From Candidatus Dietzia intestinigallinarum (GTDB taxonomy: Bacteria; Actinomycetota; Actinomycetes; Mycobacteriales; Mycobacteriaceae): a stretch of 64,000 bases of DNA. Position 1 is the stretch's first letter. Each line of letters starts with the position of its first letter. This document shows, piece by piece, positions 19,350 through 29,010 of this stretch. The stretch is taken from assembly GCA_019119875.1 (NCBI GenBank), contig DWWG01000209.1, positions 1 to 64,000 of the forward strand, given 5' to 3'. A program made the translations under genes and the position numbers. The notes beneath the pieces were generated by a model. That model saw only the letters and a list, made by a program, of their open reading frames with translations, was not told where the DNA came from and did no database searches.

Positions 19350-20186
19350 TCAGCCCCCGCGCGCCCGCTCGTAGAACGCCACCGCCGCGGCCGTGGCCAC
19401 ATTCAGCGAATCGGTTCCGTCGGTCATGGGGATCGCGGCGCGCACGTCGCAGGCTCTCATCGCGTGCTCGGTCAGCCCCGGCCCCTCGGCGCCCAGCAGG
19501 AAGGCGACCTTCTCGGCGTCCACGGCCTGAGACAGCGGCGTATCGGCGTGCGGTGTCAGCGCCACGGTCCGAAAGCCCCGGTCGTGCAGGCCCTCGAGCG
19601 AGCGCTGCCACGTGGTGGGGGTCCCCGGTAGGTGCGCGAACGGCAGTCGCAGCACGTGCCCCATCGACACGCGCACGACCCGCCGGTAGAGGGGGTCTCC
19701 GGTGGCGGCGCCGAAGAGGACTCCGTCCACTCCGAGTGCCGCGCAGTTGCGGAAGATGGCTCCCAGGTTCTCGGGGTCGTTGACGCCCTCGAGCACCACG
19801 AGCGTCCGCGCGCCCTTGACCACGGACTCGACGGTCAGCGGCTCGGGCCGCCCGGCGGCGGCGAGGATGTCGCGGCTGGACCGGAACCCGATCACCTCGC
19901 TGATCAGTTCCTTGGACGCCCGCAGGTAGACGGCGTCGCCGGCGCGCTCGTCGGCGTCCCACCCCTCGACGGCGGCCTCGCGTCGCAGCTGGGTGAGTCG
20001 CGTGTCGGTCCCGAGCATCACGTGGGGCCGGAACCGTGAGAGCAGCATCCGGCCCACCACGTAGGTTCCCTCGGCGATCACCAGCCCGCGGCCACCGGGC
20101 AGGTCGGGCCGCCGGTCGGAGTTGTTCAGGTCGCGCAGGTCGTCCAGGCGTGGGTCGGCCGGGTCGAGGACGTCGATCACCCGCAT
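19350..20186 (-). CDS. TrmH/SpoU family RNA 2'-O-methyltransferase
   Basis: A 278-residue protein starting at ATG 20186, with GGAGGGAC upstream. The N-terminal substrate-binding domain (LDDLRDLNNSDRRPDL, GLVIAEGTYVVGRMLLSRF) precedes a SPOUT knot domain with all three motifs: NDPENLGAIFRNCAALGVDG (motif 1), FLLGAEGPGLTEHAMRACD (motif 2) and IPMTDGTDSLNVATAAAVAF (motif 3). It uses S-adenosylmethionine to methylate a ribose 2'-OH on rRNA or tRNA; the target base cannot be read from sequence. The order next to sepH matches Rv0881 in mycobacteria. Confidence 0.9.
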   Translation of the reverse strand: MRVIDVLDPADPRLDDLRDLNNSDRRPDLPGGRGLVIAEGTYVVGRMLLSRFRPHVMLGTDTRLTQLRREAAVEGWDADERAGDAVYLRASKELISEVIGFRSSRDILAAAGRPEPLTVESVVKGARTLVVLEGVNDPENLGAIFRNCAALGVDGVLFGAATGDPLYRRVVRVSMGHVLRLPFAHLPGTPTTWQRSLEGLHDRGFRTVALTPHADTPLSQAVDAEKVAFLLGAEGPGLTEHAMRACDVRAAIPMTDGTDSLNVATAAAVAFYERARGG

Positions 20187-20209
20187 GTCAGTCCCTCCGC
20201 CCCGCCTCC

Positions 20210-20303
20210 GACACCACGATCCGGCCGACACCTCGTCCAATCAGACACCTCGACCAATCAGATACCACGACCCCGCCGACACCACGACCATTCAGACAGC
20301 ACG
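20210..20303. repeat. 17-bp tandem repeat array (5 copies plus partial)
   Basis: Units of 17 bp at 20210, 20227, 20244, 20261 and 20278 follow the consensus GACACCACGACCAATCA, with a partial sixth at 20295. The array lies between the purine permease stop and the methylase start codon, so it occupies the promoter/leader region of the methylase. It shares the words CCAATCAGA and CACCT-CG with the 31.7-kb repeat region, where another array also has a 17-bp period. Confidence 0.88.
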
Positions 20304-20331
20304 CCCCCGCGCCGCGCCGTTCCGCCGTGCG

Positions 20332-21801
20332 TCAGGACAGCGCGTCGCTGATCGGCCCGATGCCGAAGAACACCACGAACGCGGCGGCGACGATCCACAG
20401 GATCGGGTGCACGCTCCGCGCCTTGCCGGTGGCGGTGGCCATGACCACCCAGGCGATGAACCCGATACCGATGCCGTTGGCGATCGAGTACGTGTACGGC
20501 ATGGCGACGATCGTGAGGAACGCCGGCAGCGCCACGGCGAAGTTCGTGAGGTCGATCTGCTTGATCTGCGCGATCATGAGCGCGCCGACGATCACCAGCG
20601 CGGGCGCGGCGGCCTCGACCGGCACGACCTCGTACAGGGGCGTGAAGAACATGGCGACCAGGAACAGCACGCCGGTGACGATGTTGGCCAGGCCGGTGCG
20701 GGCGCCCTCGGCGATGCCGGAGGCCGACTCGAGGAACACGGTGTTGGACGACGACGACGTCAGACCGCCGGCGACGGCACCGAAACCCTCGACGACCAGC
20801 GCGGATTTCATGTTGGGCAGGTTGCCGTCGGCGTCCATGAGCTCGGCTTCCTTGCCGAGGCCGGTGAAGGTGCCCATGGCGTCGAAGAAGTTGGCGAGCA
20901 GCAGCGTGAAGACGAACAGGCCGGCGGCGAGCGGCCCGATGCGGATGAACGCTCCGATGAGGTCGGCCTGGCCGATCAGTGCGAGGTTCGGGATGCCGCC
21001 GAGGGAGTCGGGGATTCCGGGGACGGCGAGGCTCCAGCCGGTGGGGTTGGGCTCGCCGTCGACGACGGACGGTCCGGAGTCGGTGAGCGCCTCGACGATC
21101 ACGGCCACCACTGCGGTGATCACGATGCCGATGAACAGTCCGCCGCGGATCTTGCGCGCCACGAGCACGCCGCACAGGAGCAGGCCCACCACAAACACGA
21201 AGGTGGGCCACGAGGCGATGGAGCCGCCGATGCCCAGGCCGACGGGCACGGTGGTGCCGGCGGCGTCGGGGATGCGTCGCACGAAGCCGGAGTCGACGAG
21301 GCCGACCATGGCGATGAACGTGCCGATCCCCACCGCGATGGCGGCCTTCATCTCCGGCGGCACGGCGTTGAACACGGCGGTGCGGAACCCGGTGATCGCC
21401 AGGATCACGATGATGATGCCCTCGATCACCACCAGCCCCATGGCCTCTGCCCAGGTGACCTGCTGGGCGATGGTCACGGCGACCAGTGAGTTGATGCCGA
21501 GGCCGGTGGCGAAGGCGAACGGGTACCGCGCGATGGTGCCGAACGCGATGGTCATGACGCCGGCGGTGAAGGCGGTGACGGCGGCGATCTCGACGATCGA
21601 CAGTTGGTTGCCCTCGACGTCCGTGCCGGATCCGAGGATCAGCGGGTTGAGGATGATGATGTAGGCCATCGCGAAGAAGCTGACGAGCCCGCCTCGCACC
21701 TCGCGCGGGATTGTCGAGCCCCGCTCGCTGATCTTGAAGTACCGGTCGAGCGCGCCGATCGTGGCGGGCGTCTGCGACCGGGCCCCGGTGCTCTGCGACA
21801 T
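20332..21801 (-). CDS. NCS2 family purine permease (adenine/guanine/hypoxanthine, AzgA/PbuG-like)
   Basis: A 489-residue transporter with about 12-14 hydrophobic helices. It starts at ATG 21801 after AAGG. The AzgA-subfamily signatures are the N-terminal REVRGGLVSFFAMAYIIILN, PFAFATGLGINSLVAVTIAQ and TSSSSNTVFLESASGIAEGA, with LFTLLLANFFDAMGTFTGLG mid-protein. Homologues are proton symporters for hypoxanthine, guanine or adenine; the exact purine is not predictable. It is transcribed toward the methylase gene and divergent from the DUF2530 gene. Confidence 0.9.
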   Translation of the reverse strand: MSQSTGARSQTPATIGALDRYFKISERGSTIPREVRGGLVSFFAMAYIIILNPLILGSGTDVEGNQLSIVEIAAVTAFTAGVMTIAFGTIARYPFAFATGLGINSLVAVTIAQQVTWAEAMGLVVIEGIIIVILAITGFRTAVFNAVPPEMKAAIAVGIGTFIAMVGLVDSGFVRRIPDAAGTTVPVGLGIGGSIASWPTFVFVVGLLLCGVLVARKIRGGLFIGIVITAVVAVIVEALTDSGPSVVDGEPNPTGWSLAVPGIPDSLGGIPNLALIGQADLIGAFIRIGPLAAGLFVFTLLLANFFDAMGTFTGLGKEAELMDADGNLPNMKSALVVEGFGAVAGGLTSSSSNTVFLESASGIAEGARTGLANIVTGVLFLVAMFFTPLYEVVPVEAAAPALVIVGALMIAQIKQIDLTNFAVALPAFLTIVAMPYTYSIANGIGIGFIAWVVMATATGKARSVHPILWIVAAAFVVFFGIGPISDALS

Positions 21802-21876
21802 CTGGCGACCTTCCAGGCGGTGGGTGGGGAACCGTCCTAGAGTAACCGGCAGCTTTCCTGCGGTAGCGTCGTGGTC

Positions 21877-22227
21877 ATGACGGATGAGTCGACGGAGCCG
21901 CAGGTGCGGCGGGCATCACAGTCTCCGGAGACTCCGCGGTCACCTCGGGTGCCACCGCTGCCGAACTATCTTCTGGATCCTCGCCCGGTGGTGTTGCTGG
22001 GCACGTTGGCGTGGACGTTGGCGTTGTTGGCGCACATGCTGATGTTCGAGGTCGACATGCGGACGGTGATCCTGTGCGCGGTGGGCGTGGGTGTGGGCGC
22101 GGTGGGCACCGCGGTGTACGCGCTGCAGCGCAGGGCGGTGTTGCGGGGTAGCGCGGGTGCGCAGCAGGGTCTGGATTTCGCCGGCGCCTCCGACGATCAT
22201 CCGCGGGCCGACGGCCCCGGTGTGTAG
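21877..22227 (+). CDS. DUF2530 small membrane protein
   Basis: A 116-residue protein starting at ATG 21877 (MTDESTEP). TAGCGT lies seven bases upstream and no Shine-Dalgarno is present, so the transcript is probably leaderless; a GTG at 21871 is the alternative. The conserved motif PPLPNYLLDPRPVVLLGTL is followed by two membrane helices (TLAWTLALLAHMLMF and VILCAVGVGVGAVGTAVYAL), the DUF2530 pattern. Function is unknown. It lies beside NCS2 permease and DUF3027 genes, as in related actinobacteria. Confidence 0.82.
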   Translation: MTDESTEPQVRRASQSPETPRSPRVPPLPNYLLDPRPVVLLGTLAWTLALLAHMLMFEVDMRTVILCAVGVGVGAVGTAVYALQRRAVLRGSAGAQQGLDFAGASDDHPRADGPGV

Positions 22228-22336
22228 GCGCGCTTCCGGGAGGTAACCGCCGTGGTGCGGGGCCGGGCGGCCGGGGGTGGCCGCCGCGCGGACGACGCCG
22301 GGAGGGGACGACGACGACAACGCCGTCGCTTTTGCT

Positions 22337-23266
22337 CTACCCCTCGGCGTCCGGCTCGGTCTTCTCGCTCTGCTCGGTCTCGGCGGAGTTCTCGTCAGCT
22401 GCCGCGGCAGCGTCGGCCTCGGCGCGGGCGCGGGCGGTGGCCGCCAGATGCTGCGGCAGGACCACCACGTCGACGGCGGCGTCGTCGTAGGCCTCGGACA
22501 CCTCGGAACCGGTGTGCTCGGGCATCTCGACCGAACTGTGCGCGCCACAGCCGTACTGCAGGTGCACCACCTGGCCGTCGGCCGAGTACTCGTTGGCGCA
22601 CACACCGAACATCCTGCTCAGCGCACCGGCCACGGGGACGAGGAAGCCGCAGGTCCCACAGTGGTACTTGGCGCTGCGCGCGATCTCGGCCTCCGGGCCG
22701 CGGGCCGCCGTCCAGCGCGCCGCCGCGGCGGACCGACCCTCAGGGCTCAGGTGTTGCTCACGACCGAGGCCGATCGGTGCGGCCAGCTCATCGAGCTGCT
22801 CATCCCCGGTGAGCGTGTGGCCGGGTACGAGCCGCTCGTCGTCGTCGGATGGTGGGAGCAGGTCCCCCGCACCGAGGTCACCGGCGCGGACCCGCTTCTC
22901 CCACGGCACCCACTCGGGCGCGACCAGCGCGTCGTCCCCGGGCAGCAGCGCGATCTCGTCCACCGTCAGATCCCCGCCGGGCACCAGGGCCAGCACGCAC
23001 GCCCAGTACCAACCCCGGTACCCGGGCAGATCGGCGTCGAAACGGTGGGTGGTGGTGAAGGCGGCCTCCACAGCGGACCCGAGGTACTCACCCACCCCGT
23101 CACCGGCGAACTCCTCCACCGCCGCGCGGGCCGCGCCCACGCCCGAGGCCAACCGCTCCCGCAGAGCGGCGTCGAAGCCCGACTCCGGGCCGGTGCCCGC
23201 GGCGTCCGACGCGTGGTCGGCGCCCACGACGCCCGCCTCCTGATCCGTGCCTACCTCGGTGTTCAC
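22337..23266 (-). CDS. DUF3027 protein with a zinc-ribbon-like C-terminus
   Basis: I chose GTG 23266 (VNTEVGTDQEAG; 309 residues) because CATAAT lies seven bases upstream and there is no Shine-Dalgarno; ATG 23275 is an alternative. The conserved core contains EEFAGDGVGEYLGSAVEAAF, RGWYWACVLALVPGGDLTVDE, PEWVPWEKRVRAGDLGAGDL and, near the end, KYHCGTCGFLVPVAG with a CxxC pair and a further GVCANEYSADGQVV and YGCGAHSS, probably a metal ribbon. The function of DUF3027 is unknown; it is the neighbour of the MFS gene in mycobacteria too. The C-terminus is Ala/Glu-rich. Confidence 0.85.
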   Translation of the reverse strand: MNTEVGTDQEAGVVGADHASDAAGTGPESGFDAALRERLASGVGAARAAVEEFAGDGVGEYLGSAVEAAFTTTHRFDADLPGYRGWYWACVLALVPGGDLTVDEIALLPGDDALVAPEWVPWEKRVRAGDLGAGDLLPPSDDDERLVPGHTLTGDEQLDELAAPIGLGREQHLSPEGRSAAAARWTAARGPEAEIARSAKYHCGTCGFLVPVAGALSRMFGVCANEYSADGQVVHLQYGCGAHSSVEMPEHTGSEVSEAYDDAAVDVVVLPQHLAATARARAEADAAAAADENSAETEQSEKTEPDAEG

Positions 23267-23333
23267 GCCCCCCATTATGCGCATCCCGGGCGCGACGTCA
23301 CGTTCCGGCCTCGCGTGCGGCATCCTTGGGGGC

Positions 23334-24245
23334 ATGCGCAGGTTCTTCGGCCCGGTGGGTCCGCTCATGATGTCGCTCGCCCTCGTCGGGGCCGTCTCCG
23401 CGTGTTCCACGGACGAGAACCCCGGCGACGCCACGGCTTCCGGCACCGATACCGCGCTGGCCTCGTCGAGCGCCCCGAGCGGCTCGGACACCGGCGGCGG
23501 CCAGGGCTCGTCACTGTGGCCGTCCAACGTCGTCGTGGGCTCGGACGACCCACAACCCGCCCGCGGCACCGTGGAGGTCGTCCGCGAACTCGAACACGAC
23601 CCGCAGCTGTTCACCCAGGGCCTCGAGGTCTCCGACGGGCAGATCTACGAGTCCACCGGCCAGTACGGCAGCTCCCAGGTGCAGCGTCGTCCCCTCGACG
23701 GCGGCCCGCCCACCGTCTCCGTCCCCATGGCGGCCGACGAGTTCGGCGAGGGCCTGGCCCTGACCCCCGACACCCTGTGGACCCTCACCTGGAAGAACAA
23801 CGTCGCGCACAACCGTGACCCCCAGACTCTCGAGGTGCGCGAGGAGGTGCACTACGACGGCGAGGGCTGGGGCCTGTGCTTCGACGGCGCGCAGCTGGTG
23901 ATGAGCAACGGCTCCGACCAGCTGACCTTCCGCGACCCGGTGACCTTCGAGCCCACCGGCACGGTCGACGTCACCGCCGGCGGCACGGCAGTCCCGTGGC
24001 TCAACGAGCTCGAATGCGTGGACGGCGAGGTGCTGGCCAACGTGTTCATGACCGACGAGATCCTGCGGATCGACCCCACGACCGGCCACGTCACCGCCAT
24101 CTACGACGGCGCACACCTGCAGCAGCCGCGCCCGGACAGCAACGACGCGGTCCTCAACGGCATCGCCGCGCTGCCCGAGTCGGAGAACCTCCTGGTGACC
24201 GGCAAGCTGTGGCCGACGATGTACGAGGTGCGCCTCGGTGGCTGA
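23334..24245 (+). CDS. glutaminyl-peptide cyclotransferase-like lipoprotein (beta-propeller)
   Basis: A 303-residue exported protein starting at ATG 23334. A signal peptide (MRRFFGPVGPLMMSLALVG) ends in the lipobox AVSAC, so it should be lipid-anchored outside the membrane. After a Ser/Gly-rich linker, the five-bladed glutamine cyclotransferase domain carries VRELEHDPQLFTQGLEVSDG, YESTGQYGSSQVQR, FGEGLALTPDTLWTLTWKNN, WGLCFDGAQLVMSNGSDQL, WLNELECVDGEVLANVFMTD and NGIAALPESENLLVTGKLW. These enzymes form N-terminal pyroglutamate on peptides; a bacterial substrate is unknown. It is divergent from the DUF3027 gene and overlaps the MFS gene by 8 bp. Confidence 0.88.
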   Translation: MRRFFGPVGPLMMSLALVGAVSACSTDENPGDATASGTDTALASSSAPSGSDTGGGQGSSLWPSNVVVGSDDPQPARGTVEVVRELEHDPQLFTQGLEVSDGQIYESTGQYGSSQVQRRPLDGGPPTVSVPMAADEFGEGLALTPDTLWTLTWKNNVAHNRDPQTLEVREEVHYDGEGWGLCFDGAQLVMSNGSDQLTFRDPVTFEPTGTVDVTAGGTAVPWLNELECVDGEVLANVFMTDEILRIDPTTGHVTAIYDGAHLQQPRPDSNDAVLNGIAALPESENLLVTGKLWPTMYEVRLGG

Positions 24246-25752
24246 GGCCGGGACCTCCTCCGGGCCCGCCCGCCGCGCCGCCGCCTCCGTGGGCCGGGGC
24301 GCTCGCCGGGTCTTCCACGCCGACGGCGCCGACCGCTCGGGGCTGGCCCCACTGAGCTACGTCACGGTCGCCAACTTCGCGTGCGACGCGATCCTGGCGG
24401 TGGCGCTGGCCAACACCCTGTTCTTCTCCGCCGCGACCGCCGAGTCCCGCGGAAACGTGGCGCTCTACCTGCTGGTGACGGTGGCGCCGTTCGCGGTGAT
24501 CGCCCCGGTGATCGGGCCCGCCCTGGACCGTCTGCGCAGCGGCAGGCGGCTCACCGTGTCGCTGACCTTCACCCTTCGCGCCGTGCTCGCGGTGATCCTG
24601 GCGCTGAACTTCGACTCGTGGCTGTTGTACCCGCTCGCGTTGGGCATGCTGGTGCTGTCCAAGACGTTCGGGGTGGTCAAGGCGTCCATCACGCCGCACG
24701 TGCTGCCGCCGGCGCTGGACCTGGTGCGCACCAATTCGCGGCTGACCGTGCTGGGTCACGTGTGTGGCAGCGTCGTGGCCGGGGCGCTGGCCGCGGGCGT
24801 CGCGTGGATCTGGGACTCCCAGGCCGCCCTGTGGCTGCTGGCGACGGTCGCGCTCGTGGCGGCATATGTGGCCATGACGATCCCCGCGCACGCCGAGGCC
24901 TCCGCCGACGAGGAGCACGCCTCGTTGCGCGTCGAGCGCGGCACTCTGCGCAGTGGGCTCAAGGCGGTGCTCACCCGCCCGCTGGGGCGCGGTGTGCTGG
25001 CCAACCTGTGGGCCGAGTCGTTGGCGCGGTTCATGACCGGTTTCCTCACGCTGTTCCTGGCGTTCGTGGCCAAGGCTCAGGAGGACGCCACCGCGATCGA
25101 GCAGGCCGGGTTGCTGGCCATCGCGGGCGCGGCGGGAGGCATCGGTACCTTCGTCGGAAACGCGGTGGGATCGCGTCTGCCCCTGGGCAGGCCCGGTCGC
25201 ATCGCGACGGTCTCGGCGGGGGCTGCGCTCTCGGCGGCGGTGGTGGCCGCGTTCGTCGGCACCATCTGGATGGCGGCGGTGTTCGCGTTGGTCGCCGCGA
25301 TCGCCAGCGCGCTGGGCAAGGTGGCGTTGGATTCCTCCATCCAGACCGATATCCCCGACGCGGCGCGGTCGTCGGCGTTCGGCCGTTCCGAGACGGCGCT
25401 GCAACTGGCATGGGTTTTCGGAGGGGCGCTGGGTGTGCTGTTGCCGCCGGACTTCACCATCGGGTTCTCCGTGGTGGCCGTGGTGGGCGCGCTGATGTTC
25501 ACGCAGTCGCTGCTCACGGCCCGCGGGTCCACGCTGGTGCCGGGTCTGGGTGGCAACCGGCCGCGGTTCCCGGGCGAGGACCGCGGCCCGGTGTCGTCCC
25601 ACAACACCACCGCGTCCAACACCACCACGTCGCCCGACGACTCGCCTCGCCGCCCTGACGACGCCACCACGTCGTCCGATGACTCGCCTCGCCGCCCTGA
25701 CGACGGCCCCCATTACCCCGGCGACGACGAGATGGGCAGAATGGCGCCGTGA
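24238..25752 (+). CDS. MFS transporter (Rv0876c-like) with a repetitive C-terminal tail
   Basis: A 504-residue protein starting at GTG 24238, inside the last codons of the cyclotransferase gene, so it is translationally coupled. About 12 hydrophobic helices run from PLSYVTVANFACDAILAVAL to FSVVAVVGALMFTQSLLTA, with MFS loop elements (IGPALDRLRSGRRLTVSL). The substrate is unknown. The cytoplasmic tail from about residue 445 is Pro/Asp/Ser-rich and includes the repeat SPDDSPRRPDD and SSDDSPRRPDD, encoded by a 42-bp direct repeat (25621-25662 and 25663-25704). The order DUF3027-MFS-DUF2771 matches Rv0877-Rv0875c. Confidence 0.85.
   Translation: MAEAGTSSGPARRAAASVGRGARRVFHADGADRSGLAPLSYVTVANFACDAILAVALANTLFFSAATAESRGNVALYLLVTVAPFAVIAPVIGPALDRLRSGRRLTVSLTFTLRAVLAVILALNFDSWLLYPLALGMLVLSKTFGVVKASITPHVLPPALDLVRTNSRLTVLGHVCGSVVAGALAAGVAWIWDSQAALWLLATVALVAAYVAMTIPAHAEASADEEHASLRVERGTLRSGLKAVLTRPLGRGVLANLWAESLARFMTGFLTLFLAFVAKAQEDATAIEQAGLLAIAGAAGGIGTFVGNAVGSRLPLGRPGRIATVSAGAALSAAVVAAFVGTIWMAAVFALVAAIASALGKVALDSSIQTDIPDAARSSAFGRSETALQLAWVFGGALGVLLPPDFTIGFSVVAVVGALMFTQSLLTARGSTLVPGLGGNRPRFPGEDRGPVSSHNTTASNTTTSPDDSPRRPDDATTSSDDSPRRPDDGPHYPGDDEMGRMAP
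25621..25704. repeat. 42-bp tandem duplication in the MFS gene tail
   Basis: 25621-25662 and 25663-25704 are near-identical 42-bp units, both ending in GACTCGCCTCGCCGCCCTGA plus CGAC. The period keeps the reading frame, so copy number could vary without breaking the protein. Confidence 0.88.
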
Positions 25753-26258
25753 CCTCCCGCAGTGAATCCGAGTCGACTGTTCGCCGTGTCCGCCCTGTCA
25801 CCTGGGTGATCCTGGCGTGGATGATCATCATGATCGCCGCCATCCTGGGGGCCTGGAAGGGCTCGGAATCGCGATTCGGTGCGTTGCCGGAGATCACGGT
25901 CGCCACCGATCGCGGCACCGTCTCGGCACTGCCCTTCACCGCGACCGACCTGGACGGCAACTCGTTCACCAATCCTGTGCCGGAGTTCGTGGTTCGCGGC
26001 GAGCACACGCTGACCGTCAGGCTGTCCACCGAGCTTCGCCAGTCGACGTTGAACGTCTACGAGGTGCGCGAGGGCGGCACGAGCGAATACACGGTGGAGG
26101 CCGGAACCGCAGGTGAGCTCCTCATCCCGGTGAGCACTCCGGAGCACGGCCGGATCGAAGGCCTGGCCATCCGGTCCGTGCCGATCGTCTACGACGACTC
26201 CGGTGAGCCGTCGATCCTCAACGGCGAGTGGTCGGTCTCCTTCGTCTACGAGGACTGA
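25749..26258 (+). CDS. DUF2771 membrane-anchored extracytoplasmic protein
   Basis: A 169-residue protein whose GTG start overlaps the MFS stop (GTGA). One N-terminal membrane helix (PVTWVILAWMIIMIAAILGA) is followed by an external beta-rich domain, with PEITVATDRGTVSALPF and ending SILNGEWSVSFVYED, the DUF2771 hallmark. Its function is unknown. The constant linkage with the DUF3027 and MFS genes suggests a common process at the cell envelope, which is inference. Confidence 0.85.
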   Translation: MTSRSESESTVRRVRPVTWVILAWMIIMIAAILGAWKGSESRFGALPEITVATDRGTVSALPFTATDLDGNSFTNPVPEFVVRGEHTLTVRLSTELRQSTLNVYEVREGGTSEYTVEAGTAGELLIPVSTPEHGRIEGLAIRSVPIVYDDSGEPSILNGEWSVSFVYED

Positions 26259-26453
26259 CCCGCCCGCGGCCCGTCTCCCCCTCACGCTGCGCCACGCCTC
26301 GCGCAGCGCCCCGTCGCGCCGCACATCGAGGCACGCATCACGCCCCGCACGCCCCGAATCACGCCTCTGCCTCGCGCCGCGTCTCGTCTCACGCACCTAC
26401 CCCGCGCCGCGTCTCGTCTCACGCTCCGCGCCCCGCGCCGCGCCCGCCCCGTG
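26259..26453. repeat. GC-rich intergenic DNA with a 22-bp direct repeat
   Basis: CGCGCCGCGTCTCGTCTCAC plus GC occurs exactly at 26373-26394 and 26403-26424. The preceding 100 bp repeat CACGC and CGCACC words. No gene was found in this convergent gap. Confidence 0.8.
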
Positions 26454-26534
26454 GGTTTTGGCGACACCACCGCGAACCTTGTCGACACCACTGCGGGAAT
26501 CCGGCCGATTCTTCGCAGTGGTGTCTCCAAAACC
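26454..26534. repeat. ~80-bp dispersed inverted-repeat element, copy 2
   Basis: GGTTTTGGCGACACCAC (26454-26470) and GTGGTGTCTCCAAAACC (26518-26534) are 17-bp inverted arms with one mismatch. Between them is a second direct GACACCACTGCGGGAAT word. The same organisation is seen at 19093-19171 and 43368-43447. It lies between convergent DUF2771 and cspB genes. Confidence 0.88.
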
Positions 26535-26679
26535 AAGGCCGGCGGCGCCGATCATCTCGATCAGAGGTCGGAACTTGCGCACGCGCCCACGGCAGCAGCG
26601 CACGCAGCAGCGCACGCGCCTGCGACTACGGATGCGGCAGCAGCGCACACGGCAGCGGCAGCGGCGGGCGTCAGAACAC
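26535..26679. other. cspB 3' flank with GCAGCA/GCGCAC short repeats
   Basis: The segment 26581-26670 is built from CAGCAGCGCACG-like words. No reading frame is supported. Confidence 0.5.
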
Positions 26680-27087
26680 TTATGCGTCGAGTTCGCGGGC
26701 GACCGCGCGCAGCACCGACGCCACCCGGCCCGACAGCCTGGCCTCGGGCCGACGTCCGCGCCGCAGCTCCGGCTGAACGGTGGACTCGAGCACCTTGATC
26801 ATGTCGTCGATCATCCCGTGGAGTTCGTCCGGTGAGCGGCGGGGACCACCCCGCGGGGCGCGTTCATCGGCGCCGACTGGTGCGGGGGCGTCGTGGAGCA
26901 CCACTCGCAGCGCCTGGGGTCCGCGACGGCCGGAGACCATGTCGAACTCGACGCGCTGGCGCGGCTTGAGCGTCTCGACCCCGGCGGGCAGTGCGTCCGC
27001 GCGCACGAAGACGTCCTCCCCGCCCTCCTGGGACAGGAAGCCGAAGCCCTTCTCCGCGTCGTACCACTTGACCTTGCCGCTGGCCAC
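26680..27087 (-). CDS. cspB: cold-shock domain protein, CspB-like with a C-terminal extension
   Basis: A 135-residue protein starting at GTG 27087 ([20 protein letters not shown]), with GAGAGGTGG upstream. Residues 1-67 form a cold-shock domain with both RNA-binding motifs (KGFGFLSQ and DVFVRAD, the latter replacing DVFVH). A basic linker [15 protein letters not shown] leads to a helical tail ([29 protein letters not shown]) absent from canonical 67-residue Csp proteins. The length matches the 135-residue CspB (Rv0871) of M. tuberculosis, whose neighbours are also the same. It probably binds single-stranded RNA or DNA. Confidence 0.88.
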   Translation of the reverse strand: MASGKVKWYDAEKGFGFLSQEGGEDVFVRADALPAGVETLKPRQRVEFDMVSGRRGPQALRVVLHDAPAPVGADERAPRGGPRRSPDELHGMIDDMIKVLESTVQPELRRGRRPEARLSGRVASVLRAVARELDA

Positions 27088-27215
27088 CGCGATCCACCTC
27101 TCGACCCGGGCACGCACCCTCGCGTCCACGACCTCTGCTGACGCCCAGACAATACCCTTGCGCAGGGGTGCCGCCGCTTTCGTCCCCTCCCGATCGCGGG
27201 CGGTACGCTCCCCTT

Positions 27216-27497
27216 GTGAGCTCCGACGATCGACGTACTGCCGACGACCTCGACCCCTGGGCCCCGGCCGAGTCCGCACCGGCCCCCGCCAAGCCCCGGC
27301 GCCGCGGTCTCTTCATCACCGCGCTGGTGATCTTCACCATCGGCGTGCTCTTCACGATCATCGCCGCCGCCACCCCGCTCGTGCTGGACCGGGATGCCCC
27401 CACGATCCTCTATCTGGCCGCGATGCTGTTCACGCCGGTCGGCTTCCTGCTGGGCCTGCTGTACGCGATTCTCGGCTCGCGCCCACCCAAGGTGTGA
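27216..27497 (+). CDS. small integral membrane protein (Rv0870c-like)
   Basis: The start GTG at 27216 ([15 protein letters not shown]) lies six bases after TACGCT, a likely -10 element, so the mRNA is probably leaderless; the frame is open to 27168, but that part is intergenic-like. Of 93 residues, about 30 are a polar N-terminus and the rest form two membrane helices ([20 protein letters not shown] and [20 protein letters not shown]). Its function is unknown. It is divergent from cspB, as in mycobacteria. Confidence 0.75.
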   Translation: MSSDDRRTADDLDPWAPAESAPAPAKPRRRGLFITALVIFTIGVLFTIIAAATPLVLDRDAPTILYLAAMLFTPVGFLLGLLYAILGSRPPKV

Positions 27498-27541
27498 CAA
27501 AACGCACCTTTTCCGAAACATCCCAGGTAACGACACGATAA

Positions 27542-28486
<945 letters not shown>

Positions 28487-28496
28487 CCCTTCACCG

Positions 28497-28531
28497 CTGC
28501 GCCGCGCGACGATCTCCGTCGCGCGGCGCAG
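28497..28531 (+). terminator. rpfA terminator
   Basis: CTGCGCCGCGCGAC (28497-28510) and GTCGCGCGGCGCAG (28518-28531) form a perfect 14-bp stem with a seven-base loop, followed by TCGTCATTT. Confidence 0.88.
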
Positions 28532-28628
28532 TCGTCATTTCAGCCGATGCCACGTCGACCGGGCCGCCGGGGCGATATCCGGCCAGGCCGCGCCGGCACG
28601 GCCACCCCCTGCCGGCTCGGGCGATGAG

Positions 28629-28666
28629 AAAGGGCCGCCACTCCCTCGCGGGGAGCGGCGGCCCTT
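28629..28666 (-). terminator. hairpin terminator of the small gene at 28689-28886
   Basis: AAGGGCCGCC (28629-28638) pairs with GGCGGCCCTT (28657-28666), and the intervening CTCCC/GGGAG extends the stem. Read on the minus strand it lies 22 bp past the stop of the small gene. Confidence 0.8.
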
Positions 28667-28688
28667 CCTGCTCTCTGTCGGCGCCGCG

Positions 28689-28886
28689 TCAGGACCGGAC
28701 GGTCCGGTTGACCACGGTGTCCGGGTGGACGTAGTGGAGCCGCTCGAACGGGAGCGGGAAACGCTCCTCGCCGAACGGGGACAGTCCGCCCGCGACCAGC
28801 GCGGCGAGTTCGGTCACCGGGTGCTCGCCGAACGAGTCGTCGGGCCAACCCGGGTTGTCATAGGTCAGTTTCTTCTTGGCAGCCAC
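28689..28886 (-). CDS. small conserved hypothetical protein, 65 aa
   Basis: The start is GTG 28886 (MAAKKKLTYDNPGWPDDSFG) with GAGGTGAGAG upstream. The product is soluble, with a basic start, the motif PGWPDDSFGEHPVTELAALV and the tail RFPLPFERLHYVHPDTVVNR. A terminator directly downstream and a position divergent from the helicase-associated gene support a real gene. In M. tuberculosis a small conserved hypothetical gene also lies beside Rv0862c; orthology is possible but unproven. Confidence 0.7.
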   Translation of the reverse strand: MAAKKKLTYDNPGWPDDSFGEHPVTELAALVAGGLSPFGEERFPLPFERLHYVHPDTVVNRTVRS

Positions 28887-29010
28887 GTGGTAAGTCTCTC
28901 ACCTCGCGGGCGTTTAGTCAGCAGGAGGGTCGGATACCACTTCGGTTCGCCCCACCCGCTTGACTGCTCTCCCGCGCGTTCGGTGCGTCGTCACTAGGCT
29001 GGGACGGATC

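Noticed and set aside
20210-20303. CRISPR or integron-like array
   Set aside because: The 17-bp units are contiguous without spacers, so it is a simple tandem repeat.
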